This document shows, in pieces, positions 1 through 6,678 of a stretch of 7,094 nucleotides of DNA. Below the pieces are notes generated by a model. It worked only from the letters and a program-made list of their open reading frames with translations, had not been told where the DNA came from and made no database searches. Location: positions 1-7,094 of the forward strand of contig JAGRJA010000174.1 of the NCBI GenBank assembly GCA_020443005.1. Direction: 5' to 3'. Made by a program: the position numbers and the translations under genes. Numbering within the stretch: position 1 is the first letter of the stretch; each line of letters starts with the position of its first letter. The DNA comes from Pseudomonadales bacterium (GTDB lineage: Bacteria > Pseudomonadota > Gammaproteobacteria > Pseudomonadales > UBA7239).

Positions 1-1414
1 AAGGCGTTCTGATTTCCTGCTGGCGTGAATCAAATGAAAAAACTGTCCCGGGGTTTGCAACAACCCCCATATAGTAGGTTCCACTGGTCAGGTAGGTCGG
101 TACAAGCAACATTTGACCAGTGGTCAATTCTGCTTTGTCATATTGACTGACTGCTGAAGGCAGCGGTACTTCATTTTTATCGACATACATCGGGTAGGTA
201 TCACCGGCCAGATGCAAACGCCAGGCCTTGGTTCCCACCCCGATCTGGGTTTTGAAAAAGCTCATGCCTTCCGGCCCGACTTCTATATTTGTTGCGCTGG
301 ATGCAGAAGAGTTATAGGCAGCCAGATTTCCCAGATCATTCACATAGACAGCACCACTCAACAATGACCAGGTAGAGCCGGGTTGGGCATCGACACGAAT
401 GTACCAGGTCTGCCCGTCTGCAAATTTCGTTTCATCCAGTACAAAACCGTCAGAACCTGTATTCGCAGAGGAGTAAGTCGCACTACTGAAAGGTATATTA
501 TCCTTGTTAAGAAAAACGGCTGCTTCACCGCCAGTGACTTTCAAAGCCGTCCGCCAGGCATTCGTGGCTACTGATTGGGAGGTTATTCGGAAAAAGTAGC
601 TACCCCCCTGAAGATCAGGCTGTGTTTTATTGGAAGAACCGGCAAGCGTCGAACCATCGTCCCAGGTCAGGTAGCGCATGAACTTGTCATCGACATAAAG
701 GTTGTAACGCAAACTGGCATCGGCCTTCACAGCAATATAGAGCGGCGTATCCGTCGGCATACTTGCTGTATCCAATGTCAGCGTAGACAAACTGCCATTC
801 AGGACAGAACTCACATCAGCACCTGTCGGAGAACCCTGGCGCAAGTAAACATCCGCCTTGGGGCAAGCAGCCGCACAACCCGTTGCACCCTGATCTTCAG
901 TCGACATCACAATACGCAGACCCTGCGAAACAGCCGGGGTCACAATGCGATAGTAATCCCATTGGTTGATATCGAGATCAACATTGGCATGCGCTGTTTT
1001 CAGCGCCAGTGCGGTTGGCGTTGCCGCCTCGTTGACATCCTGATAAAGCGTGAAGGAATGTGGTCCAGAAGCACCCGAGGCCGTTACAACCCTGACATAC
1101 CAGGTATCAGCAACCAATGAGGGTGCAGAAAGCGTCAGTATCTGTTCATTTGTGCCTGCAGAAGAAATGTAATCATAGTCGTTATTGTCAACCGGAGCCG
1201 AGCCCTGCTTGAGAATAATCTGGGAAGAAACCCCGTTGACATCGGGCACTATCAGGCTTAAATCGGTATCGCCACCACTGACAACAAAATTGTACTCCTT
1301 GTACTCTCCCGGGTTATTGGTACCCGACCAGCTTGCCGCATTTGTATTCGAAACACATAAGCCCAGCACCAGCCCTGCCAGACACACAACCCAAGTCGCC
1401 AGTTTTTTCATCAT
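1..1414 (-). CDS. Exported protein with tandem PPC-like beta-sandwich repeats (N-terminal part, continues past the window)
   Basis: An open frame of 471 codons runs from an ATG at 1414 to the left edge without a stop, so the C-terminus is missing. Residues 1-27 form a Sec signal peptide: MMKK, a hydrophobic core (WVVCLAGLVLGLCV) and a cleavage site after NTNA. The mature part reads as four related units of about 100-120 residues. Each opens with an aromatic-rich strand (EYNFVV about 41, DYYRIV about 153, YFFRIT about 283, SFFKTQ about 385) and closes with a strand such as TWYVRV (104), PLYIAV (224), TWYIRV (336) or TYYMGV (446) followed by a Gly or Ala turn. Units 1 and 2 resemble bacterial pre-peptidase C-terminal (PPC) domains; units 3 and 4 are closest to each other (NAWRTALKV and KAWRLHLAG). 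C180 and C184 could form a disulfide. The start is a double ATG (1414 or 1411) with GGGG five bases upstream. I infer a periplasmic, surface or secreted role; any catalytic domain would lie outside the window. Confidence 0.85.
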   Translation of the reverse strand, partial: MMKKLATWVVCLAGLVLGLCVSNTNAASWSGTNNPGEYKEYNFVVSGGDTDLSLIVPDVNGVSSQIILKQGSAPVDNNDYDYISSAGTNEQILTLSAPSLVADTWYVRVVTASGASGPHSFTLYQDVNEAATPTALALKTAHANVDLDINQWDYYRIVTPAVSQGLRIVMSTEDQGATGCAAACPKADVYLRQGSPTGADVSSVLNGSLSTLTLDTASMPTDTPLYIAVKADASLRYNLYVDDKFMRYLTWDDGSTLAGSSNKTQPDLQGGSYFFRITSQSVATNAWRTALKVTGGEAAVFLNKDNIPFSSATYSSANTGSDGFVLDETKFADGQTWYIRVDAQPGSTWSLLSGAVYVNDLGNLAAYNSSASSATNIEVGPEGMSFFKTQIGVGTKAWRLHLAGDTYPMYVDKNEVPLPSAVSQYDKAELTTGQMLLVPTYLTSGTYYMGVVANPGTVFSFDSRQQEIRTP

Positions 1415-1522
1415 GCAAACCCCAAAAATCCTTTAAATTCAATCTACTAAAAATTTTTTATAATGTTGTTTATCAAGGATTGGGTCGCAAATAACAGATA
1501 AATCCAGAACTAACCGATCAGT

Positions 1523-1576
1523 GCGCTCAAACCTAGAAATCACTTTAATACATGAAACTTAACATTATTTGAGCGC
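1523..1576. repeat. Perfect 9-bp inverted repeat between two genes
   Basis: GCGCTCAAA at 1523-1531 is exactly complementary to TTTGAGCGC at 1568-1576, with 36 bases between the arms. The right arm also contains the 8-bp palindrome GAGCGCTC (1571-1578). It lies upstream of the exported repeat protein gene and downstream of the small membrane protein gene, both on the minus strand. No U-tract follows, so it does not look like a simple terminator. It could be a paired operator for the repeat protein gene or a long-loop RNA hairpin. The arms are directly visible; any function is inference. Confidence 0.4.
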
Positions 1577-1611
1577 TCTGTGAATTGCTTAACGGCTATT
1601 TTTATAAAATA

Positions 1612-1830
1612 TTAATGTAATGCAAGGAGCATCACTATGGCCAGTAACAGACCGTTCAATATCCAAAGCTTACCCACCTCATCCGGCTTAGATTGCACAG
1701 CAGGTAGCTGGTTATTCAAGTAGATGTGAAACTCCCTTCCCTCTTCTTCGGCCATGAAATCTTTCAAATCCAGTCTGATAGGAATCACCTTCTCATCGAT
1801 ACTTGCCTGCGAGTAATCTTTTCTGCTCAT
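1612..1830 (-). CDS. Small hypothetical protein with one C-terminal transmembrane helix
   Basis: This 72-residue frame has a good ribosome binding site, AGGAG seven bases before its ATG. Residues 1-54 are hydrophilic and charged, with an acidic run DFMAEEEGRE at 24-33. Residues about 55-71 (LWILNGLLLAIVMLLAL) form a single hydrophobic helix that ends one residue before the stop. There is no signal peptide, so the layout is that of a tail-anchored inner-membrane protein with a cytoplasmic N-terminal part. I do not recognise the family. It sits about 200 bases upstream of the exported repeat protein gene on the same strand and is separated from the next upstream gene by a strong terminator, so it has its own promoter, which I could not place with confidence. 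The overlapping plus-strand frame at 1726-1929 has no comparable features and is taken as its shadow. Confidence 0.65.
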   Translation of the reverse strand: MSRKDYSQASIDEKVIPIRLDLKDFMAEEEGREFHIYLNNQLPAVQSKPDEVGKLWILNGLLLAIVMLLALH

Positions 1831-1972
1831 AACGCATCTCCTGTCTCATTTAACCTGCTCAAGAATTCACAAACGACTTTCACCAACAGAAATAATGCTA
1901 TTCTTCAAAAAGACATTTATCGTCTTTAATAATTGAAATCTCTTCCGGGAATCAGCAAGGGCAGAAAGCCCC

Positions 1973-2001
1973 AAAAAAAAAGCCCCGCATTGAGGGGCTT
2001 T
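1973..2001 (-). terminator. Rho-independent terminator of the four-helix membrane protein gene
   Basis: AAAGCCCC at 1979-1986 pairs perfectly with GGGGCTTT at 1994-2001 around a 7-base loop. Read on the minus strand, the stem is followed by a run of nine Ts (complement of 1973-1981). It begins 27 bases past the stop codon of the gene at 2028-2426, the normal place for its terminator. Confidence 0.9.
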
Positions 2002-2027
2002 GATTTTTGATGTGACTGGCGGTCTTG

Positions 2028-2426
2028 TCAGGAAACGGTTTTACCGGTTAATAATTCGAAAAATGAGCAGCCCGTTACTTTCATGGCGCCTATAACATAC
2101 ACCAGACCAATCGGACCATCGATCCCCAGAAGCGCGTACTCCCATGTTTCAGACAACTGATGGGGAACAGCATAAATCACTGCGCAAACGGCACTCAGGC
2201 GAACCAGCCCTTGCCAGAAAAATACAGGCGCACGGGTTTGCATATCGTGGGAAGACCACATTAACAGTGCTGCAGCCATCATCAGAAATGTACCTAATGT
2301 GATCAGTGGTACAAACTGCCCTTTAACCGGTTCATCTGCCAATGCAATAGCAATAGCGCCAGCCCAGGTGCCTGCACCTACCAGAAAGTCGGACAAACCT
2401 GTCCACCAAATGAATTTTTGTAACAT
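2028..2426 (-). CDS. Hypothetical four-helix inner-membrane protein
   Basis: The frame encodes 132 residues from the ATG at 2426. The longer reading begins with a TTG at 2444, but the ATG is preferred because AAGGGGG lies just upstream and because the likely -10 box at 2452-2457 would leave almost no leader before the TTG. Four hydrophobic segments are visible: about 10-30 (LSDFLVGAGTWAGAIAIALA), 38-58 (FVPLITLGTFLMMAAALLMW), 68-87 (VFFWQGLVRLSAVCAVIYAV) and 98-116 (ALLGIDGPIGLVYVIGAMK). The N-terminus MLQKFIWWTG is not a cleavable signal. The connecting loops are short, with one charged patch (SSHDMQTRAP, 58-67), and no catalytic or metal-binding motif stands out. The gene is monocistronic by its context: divergent from the oxidoreductase gene upstream and closed by the terminator at 1973-2001. 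I do not recognise the family with confidence; a small conserved membrane protein of unknown function is the safest label. Confidence 0.8.
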   Translation of the reverse strand: MLQKFIWWTGLSDFLVGAGTWAGAIAIALADEPVKGQFVPLITLGTFLMMAAALLMWSSHDMQTRAPVFFWQGLVRLSAVCAVIYAVPHQLSETWEYALLGIDGPIGLVYVIGAMKVTGCSFFELLTGKTVS

Positions 2427-2430
2427 ATTA

Positions 2431-2437
2431 CCCCCTT
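2431..2437 (-). promoter_or_regulatory. Ribosome binding site that decides the start of the four-helix protein
   Basis: On the minus strand AAGGGGG ends four bases before the ATG at 2426. It lies inside the extra codons of the TTG-initiated version, which makes the ATG the better start. Confidence 0.7.
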
Positions 2438-2451
2438 CAATCAATCAGAAA

Positions 2452-2457
2452 ATTATA
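2452..2457 (-). promoter_or_regulatory. Likely -10 box for the four-helix membrane protein gene
   Basis: The minus strand reads a consensus TATAAT here, about 25 bases upstream of the chosen ATG. No good -35 box is present at 16-18 bases, so the promoter may need an activator or may be weak. The predicted transcript start falls near 2445. Confidence 0.45.
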
Positions 2458-2554
2458 CAAAGGATAAAGCATCACGATACATTAATCTCTAGTCGTTGCC
2501 TTTAAACTCAAGTTACACCTCACACATGAAGCTGTTAACCAGCAAACCGGCAAC

Positions 2555-2615
2555 TGATTGGTCAATCACAGCCCAGTATCCAGTTTTGTAAAAACTGCCT
2601 CCACAGAAAGCTGTG
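2555..2615. repeat. Cluster of three short inverted repeats, possible operator or structured RNA
   Basis: Three perfect dyads occur within 61 bases: TGATTG/CAATCA (2555-2560 and 2563-2568, 2-base centre), CAGTTTT/AAAACTG (2581-2587 and 2591-2597, 3-base centre) and CACAG/CTGTG (2602-2606 and 2611-2615, 4-base loop). The first has the compact shape of a dimeric-regulator binding site. The second and third could be read as RNA hairpins on either strand. Position between two divergent genes suits a shared operator, but this is inference. Confidence 0.4.
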
Positions 2616-2727
2616 ATCTATCACCCTTACAAGTCTGGCTAATTGATATGGCGGCTCGAATTTTCTCTCAAAAAAAAACACATTATGCGGGGAAGTCATC
2701 AACCTGAACATTTTGCCAAACGCTTGT

Positions 2728-2755
2728 TTGTCGCTTGTTCTGGTGTGGCTAACAT
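2728..2755 (+). promoter_or_regulatory. Possible sigma70-type promoter of the saccharopine-dehydrogenase-like gene
   Basis: TTGTCG at 2728-2733 and TAACAT at 2750-2755 are separated by 16 bases. The match is moderate in both boxes. It would give a leader of about 40 bases before the ATG at 2803. Confidence 0.3.
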
Positions 2756-2802
2756 GAGAGATTAGCCGACAATAATTAATACCCTGACAGGAAAACACAA
2801 TA

Positions 2803-3876
2803 ATGCGTGATGAGAAAAAGCAGCCAGCTCGGTGGATGATTTACGGCGCCAATGGCTTCACCGGAAAACTTGTCGCCGAAGAAGCGGCCCGCCGCGGCCT
2901 GAAGCCTGTTCTGGCCGGGCGCGATGCTGAAAAAATCAGCGCCATTGCCAACTCACTGCAACTGGAACATCGTTGTTTCAATCTCGGTAGCGAGGAAGAG
3001 ATCGGAACCCAGATCAAAGACATTGATACAGTGCTCCATTGCGCAGGCCCTTTCTCTGCTACGGCCAAACCGATGATCGACGCCTGTATCAAAACATCAA
3101 CAAACTACCTGGATATCACAGGAGAAATAGCAACCTTTGCACTGGCACAAAGTCTGGACAACCAGGCAAAAGCTGCAGGTTGTGTATTAATACCTGGGGT
3201 CGGCTTTGACATTGTGGCCACAGATTGTCTCGCCGCCAAACTGGCCGAGCGGATAAACCAGCCTGATACGCTGGAACTGGCATTTTGCGGCGAAGGTGGA
3301 ATTAGCCCGGGAACAGCCAAAACCATGATCGAAATGCTACCGGAAGGAGGAAAAATAAGGCGTAACGGGGTTATTGAAACCGTCCCCTCGGCTTTTATCA
3401 GGAAAAATATCGCTTTTTCAGGCAAACAGGCCTGGTGTATGTCCATCCCCTGGGGAGACATACACACTGCATACTTTACAACAGGAATTCCCAATATCAC
3501 CGTTTACACAGCAACCCCACGCCTTACAACTTATCTCATGAGACTGTGCAGCCCATTAATGACTGTTTTTCACTCGCAAAAATTGCAAAACCATGTCAAG
3601 AAACTTATTGAACAAAAATTGCAGGGGCCAAACCAGTCCACCATGGACAGCGGTTATACACTGCTCTGGGGCAAGGTCAGTAATCGCCAGGGAGATTCTG
3701 CCGAATGCCTCCTGAATGTTGCAGAAGGCTACAAATTTACAGTTGCCTCTTCACTCGCCTGCGTGGAAAAGGTCGTGGAGAAAAAAAATCTGGCACCGGG
3801 CTACCACACACCTGGCAGCGCTTTTGGGGCCGACTTCATTCTGGACATCGAAACATCCAGGTATATAGAAAGGTGA
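2803..3876 (+). CDS. Saccharopine dehydrogenase-like NAD(P)-dependent oxidoreductase
   Basis: The 357-residue product has a Rossmann nucleotide-binding fold at its N-terminus, with the glycine motif YGANGFTGKL at 14-23 and a second-strand LAGR at 37-40. Family-typical elements follow in order: HCAGPF (79-84), YLDITGE (102-108), PGVGFDIVATDCLA (131-144) and the C-terminal GYHTPGSAFG (333-342). This pattern belongs to the Sccpdh/trans-acting enoyl reductase-like group (Pfam Sccpdh, PF03435) rather than to true lysine-pathway saccharopine dehydrogenase; the length fits that group. The substrate is unknown; relatives are linked to reduction of lipid or keto-type intermediates, so that is only a guess. 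It is probably cytosolic, with no signal peptide. AGGA lies about ten bases before the ATG. The gene is divergent from its left neighbour and ends 50 bases from the convergent aldehyde dehydrogenase; no clear hairpin terminator is visible in that gap. Confidence 0.85.
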   Translation: MRDEKKQPARWMIYGANGFTGKLVAEEAARRGLKPVLAGRDAEKISAIANSLQLEHRCFNLGSEEEIGTQIKDIDTVLHCAGPFSATAKPMIDACIKTSTNYLDITGEIATFALAQSLDNQAKAAGCVLIPGVGFDIVATDCLAAKLAERINQPDTLELAFCGEGGISPGTAKTMIEMLPEGGKIRRNGVIETVPSAFIRKNIAFSGKQAWCMSIPWGDIHTAYFTTGIPNITVYTATPRLTTYLMRLCSPLMTVFHSQKLQNHVKKLIEQKLQGPNQSTMDSGYTLLWGKVSNRQGDSAECLLNVAEGYKFTVASSLACVEKVVEKKNLAPGYHTPGSAFGADFILDIETSRYIER

Positions 3877-3926
3877 TCTACAGCCAACAAAAACAGACAG
3901 GACACTCTGCTTGCAAGTCTCTCCAC

Positions 3927-5438
3927 CTAATCGGTAAAGTCATACCATACCGCTTTGGTTTCCGTGTATTTGGCCATTGCCTGCAAGGATCTGTCACGAC
4001 CGTTGCCGGATTGTTTGAAACCGCCAAAAGGCATGGTCATATCTCCCCCGCTCCAGCTGTTGATCCAGACCGTTCCGGCTCGCAATTTTCTTGAAAGACG
4101 GTTCGCCCGGCGCATATCGGCCGTCCATACACCCGCGGCCAGACCGAAACAACTGTTATTCGCCAAACGGAGTGCTTCATCCTCATCATCAAAACTGCAA
4201 ACAGAAAGCACCGGCCCAAAAATCTCTTCCTGAAAAATGGTCATCTGCGGGGTCACATCGTCAAATACCGTTGGATTCACAAAATAACCACCACTGTCCT
4301 GGTAGACCTGCTGTCCGCCACATAGCAGTTTTGCACCCTCGCAAATGCCAGACTCGATATACTGTAAAACCCTTTTCAGATGTGCTTCATCCACCAACGC
4401 CCCCATGAAGCTTGTCATCTCCAGCGGATCCCCCGCTTTCATCGACGCTGCATGTTGTAATACCCGCTCCAGAACCGCTTCTTTGATTGACTTTTGCAGG
4501 AGTAATCGTGAACCCGCCACACATACTTCGCCCTGGTTAAAGAAAATTGCCCGTGCGGCCGTCAGTGCTGCCTTATCGATATCCACACCATCATCAAAAA
4601 TCAGGTGCGGGCTTTTACCACCGCACTCAAGATACACTTTCTTCATATTTGATTGGCCCGCATATTGAAGCAAAAGTTTGCCGGTGGCTGTAGAGCCGGT
4701 AAAAACAAGGCAATCAATATCATTGTGCAAAGCCATCGCCTTGCCCAGCGTATAACCGAAGCCTGGCAATACCTGAAATACACCATCGGGAATGCCGGCT
4801 TCTTTTGCCAAACCGGCGAGACGCAAAGCCGTCAACATTGATCGCTCCGAGGGTTTCAGGATAACGCTGTTACCGGTAGCCAATGCGGGCGCAACTTTCC
4901 AGCTGGCCATCACCAGGGGAAAGTTCCAGGGCACAATTGCCGCAACAACACCAATGGGTTCATGACGAATCAAGCCGAGATAATTTTCCGACAAAGGCGC
5001 CATCTGATCATAGAATTTATCAATGGCCTCGGCGTGCCAGGCAAAACATTCAACCGCCCGATTCATATCGAGATTCAGGCTATCCCTAACGGGCTTGCCC
5101 ATATCCAGCGATTCCAGCAAGGCCAACTCATCGCGATGCCGGTAAATCAAGCGCGATAATGCCAACAATCTTTTTTTTCGCTCAACCGGTGGCAGAGATG
5201 ACCAGACACCTGAGTCAAAACTCTCGCGGGCAGCTAAAACAGCCCGCTCAAGCGCTGCCTGCCCACAGGCAAAAACCTCAGTAATACAACTGCCATCGGC
5301 AGGATTAACCACTTTTATACTTTCGAGCGCTTCAACACTTTGGTAACAACCATTAATAAACGGTCTGTTTTCTATATGAAGCGTTTCTTTGAGTGCGAGC
5401 CATTGCGCCTTTGTGGAAGGGGAAGCATTTCCGTTCAT
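3927..5438 (-). CDS. NAD(P)-dependent aldehyde dehydrogenase, PuuC/KauB-like
   Basis: The 503-residue protein spans a full aldehyde dehydrogenase, which oxidises an aldehyde to its carboxylic acid in the cytosol. Key residues are in place: the oxyanion Asn in PWNFP (N172), the cofactor Lys in LKPSE (K195), the nucleotide-loop FTGST (246-250), the general base Glu in LECGGKSP (E271), the nucleophile Cys in NQGEVCVAG (C306) and Glu in EEIFGP (E405). Stretches such as IENRPFING (22-30), AEAIDK (136-141), LAGLAKEAGIPDG (207-219) and PFGGFKQSGNGRD (470-482) closely follow E. coli PuuC, the gamma-glutamyl-gamma-aminobutyraldehyde dehydrogenase, and Pseudomonas KauB. That suggests an omega-amino or polyamine-derived aldehyde as substrate, but no putrescine-pathway partner gene is present here, so the substrate stays open. 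AGGAA sits just upstream of the ATG, and a short GC-rich dyad (GCTGC/GCAGC, 5458-5471) lies in the leader. Confidence 0.93.
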   Translation of the reverse strand: MNGNASPSTKAQWLALKETLHIENRPFINGCYQSVEALESIKVVNPADGSCITEVFACGQAALERAVLAARESFDSGVWSSLPPVERKKRLLALSRLIYRHRDELALLESLDMGKPVRDSLNLDMNRAVECFAWHAEAIDKFYDQMAPLSENYLGLIRHEPIGVVAAIVPWNFPLVMASWKVAPALATGNSVILKPSERSMLTALRLAGLAKEAGIPDGVFQVLPGFGYTLGKAMALHNDIDCLVFTGSTATGKLLLQYAGQSNMKKVYLECGGKSPHLIFDDGVDIDKAALTAARAIFFNQGEVCVAGSRLLLQKSIKEAVLERVLQHAASMKAGDPLEMTSFMGALVDEAHLKRVLQYIESGICEGAKLLCGGQQVYQDSGGYFVNPTVFDDVTPQMTIFQEEIFGPVLSVCSFDDEDEALRLANNSCFGLAAGVWTADMRRANRLSRKLRAGTVWINSWSGGDMTMPFGGFKQSGNGRDRSLQAMAKYTETKAVWYDFTD

Positions 5439-5621
5439 AACATTTCCTGTATCGTTTGCTGCTCAGGCAGCTGAATAATATGTGTGCTGTCTTCGAAATT
5501 ACAGCAATAGGCGTCATCAATAAACCATCATCATTCACCCTGGCAAAAAAAGCGTCTGCTGACTCTTCCGCTATAACCCCATAGGAGCTTGCCCGACAGC
5601 GTGCACAAGAAACAGTGACAA

Positions 5622-5650
5622 AAAAACCGCGCTGAAACAGCACGGTTTTT
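5622..5650 (-). terminator. Rho-independent terminator after the acetoacetate-decarboxylase-like gene
   Basis: AAAAACCG (5622-5629) pairs with CGGTTTTT (5643-5650), and GCTG (5631-5634) with CAGC (5638-5641), leaving one mismatch and a three-base loop. On the minus strand the stem is followed by a run of Ts. It lies about 50 bases past the stop at 5701. The A/T-flanked stem could also work on the plus strand, but no plus-strand gene precedes it. Confidence 0.85.
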
Positions 5651-5700
5651 CATTCAAACACAACAGGCAAGCATATGATCAAGGCTAGCCTGATTTCCAC

Positions 5701-6471
5701 TTACTTTTTCGGGCCACCGTTCTCACCGGGCCAACGCGAGCCTCCAATCACATCAGCGAAGGGCATAAAGGCATCAGGGTCGAGCTTGCCTGCCAATGTA
5801 ATCTCCCTGTCATGGAAAGTCGGCCACCAGAGATAATTCTCGACCTCCTCCCGATAAGGTAATAATTGGGCGATGGGATCCCAAGGGCTCGGCAACAGGT
5901 TCAATTGACCAACGACCTTTTCCTTGTAGGCTGTTCCATAGACAGTGCGGACACGAACAACATGTGGTGGGAAATCAAAACCTGTAGATTCAGCCACACC
6001 GACACTCCGTGCCGATTTGATCCACCATTCATTATGTTCAAATTGTTCCCCTGTCGGCAAAGCACCTGCTGTCTGGCCCTTGAAATCCAGAAATGTGTAA
6101 CCTTGGTGACTGCACTTCGCAAACACATATTCCATCAATCGAAAATATTTTATATCGCAGGGGAATTTTGGCTGACCGTTTCGCTCCTGGCTGGAAAAAA
6201 TGGCGGCTTCCTGATCAATACCATAACCAAGCGCAAACTCGCCTTCCATTCCGTCGTAGACTGCATCAACCGTTGTTACCACTCCGTATTCCGGTTCACC
6301 CAATACCGGGAAATTATAAACCGTGAGTGTCACTTGAGGCTTTGCCCCCGGCGCAATACCCGGTGGCAACAACGCGGCAACTTTATCCCTATCGGTGAGA
6401 TACTTTATCTTCAGCATGGGCCAATTAAGAATGTCCCCCGGATTGCCTTGTGGCTGTACTTGATCTGTCAT
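5701..6471 (-). CDS. Acetoacetate decarboxylase-family protein
   Basis: The 256-residue protein matches the acetoacetate decarboxylase fold in length and motif order. Diagnostic is the central block: YDGMEGEF (72-79), then DQEAAIFSSQERNGQPK (86-102), which corresponds to the family pattern AI..GRE..G.PKK. K102 is the expected Schiff-base lysine. In the classical clostridial enzyme a second lysine follows and lowers its pKa; here that position is F103. This argues for a member of the wider superfamily whose true reaction may be decarboxylation, or aldol/dehydration chemistry as in characterised divergent members, on an unknown keto acid. There is no signal peptide, so it is probably cytosolic. 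AGGGG lies seven bases before the ATG. Promoter (6512-6539) and terminator (5622-5650) on both sides make it a single-gene transcript. The neighbouring aldehyde dehydrogenase may act on a related carbonyl compound, but this is inference. Confidence 0.82.
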   Translation of the reverse strand: MTDQVQPQGNPGDILNWPMLKIKYLTDRDKVAALLPPGIAPGAKPQVTLTVYNFPVLGEPEYGVVTTVDAVYDGMEGEFALGYGIDQEAAIFSSQERNGQPKFPCDIKYFRLMEYVFAKCSHQGYTFLDFKGQTAGALPTGEQFEHNEWWIKSARSVGVAESTGFDFPPHVVRVRTVYGTAYKEKVVGQLNLLPSPWDPIAQLLPYREEVENYLWWPTFHDREITLAGKLDPDAFMPFADVIGGSRWPGENGGPKK

Positions 6472-6511
6472 TTCTGCACCCCTGTTTTTTCAGGCTGGAA
6501 CCACCTGTGTA

Positions 6512-6539
6512 ATTAAAAGAAAAAATGTGGTCATGTGAA
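6512..6539 (-). promoter_or_regulatory. Probable sigma70 promoter of the acetoacetate-decarboxylase-like gene
   Basis: On the minus strand TTCACA (6534-6539) and TTTAAT (6512-6517) are 16 bases apart, each matching the consensus at five of six positions. The predicted start gives a leader of roughly 35 bases before the ATG at 6471. No operator-like dyad is obvious nearby. Confidence 0.5.
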
Positions 6540-6678
6540 AGCTGGCTTCTGCTTCAAAGCGATCGCCCCTTCTCATCGCGATGGCAACCAACCACAAACC
6601 GATACTACTGGTAAAAAACAGCGCCTTGTATAGGTATTATTTGCGCCTTTCAGTAAACACAGCAAAAAACACATTACG

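Larger units (their letters stand above)
2427..2802. other. 376-bp divergent intergenic region without a supported gene
   Basis: This gap separates the minus-strand membrane protein gene from the plus-strand oxidoreductase gene. It holds the -10 box at 2452-2457, a cluster of three short inverted repeats at 2555-2615, a run of nine As at 2670-2678 and a possible plus-strand promoter at 2728-2755. A 78-codon minus-strand frame at 2562-2798 lacks a recognisable domain or plausible composition, so I do not call it a gene. Confidence 0.6.

Noticed and set aside
383..1436. Plus-strand open frames at 383-574, 575-1120 and 1185-1436
   Set aside because: They lie opposite the long minus-strand frame, which has a signal peptide and repeated domains. 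Their own translations are low-complexity and lack any recognisable motif.
1909..1927. AAAGAC/GTCTTT dyad with a 7-base loop upstream of the small membrane protein gene
   Set aside because: The stem is only six mostly A/T pairs; it is too weak to call a terminator or operator.
2562..2798. 78-codon minus-strand frame in the divergent intergenic region
   Set aside because: It has no recognisable domain, an implausible composition and overlaps the inverted-repeat cluster and the probable promoter of the plus-strand gene.
3705..5159. Several plus-strand frames across the aldehyde dehydrogenase gene
   Set aside because: All are antisense to a complete enzyme with every catalytic residue in place; they are shadows of its codon bias.
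5353..5643. 96-codon minus-strand frame upstream of and overlapping the aldehyde dehydrogenase start
   Set aside because: It runs through the terminator at 5622-5650 and enters the dehydrogenase gene in another frame; the translation shows no domain.
5866..6516. 216-codon plus-strand frame opposite the acetoacetate-decarboxylase-like gene
   Set aside because: Despite its length, it shows no family motifs, while the opposite strand carries a full family match with ribosome binding site, promoter and terminator.
6560..6567. GCGATCGC octamer in the gap before yjdM
   Set aside because: It resembles the HIP1 palindrome of cyanobacteria, but a single copy in the window has no significance.
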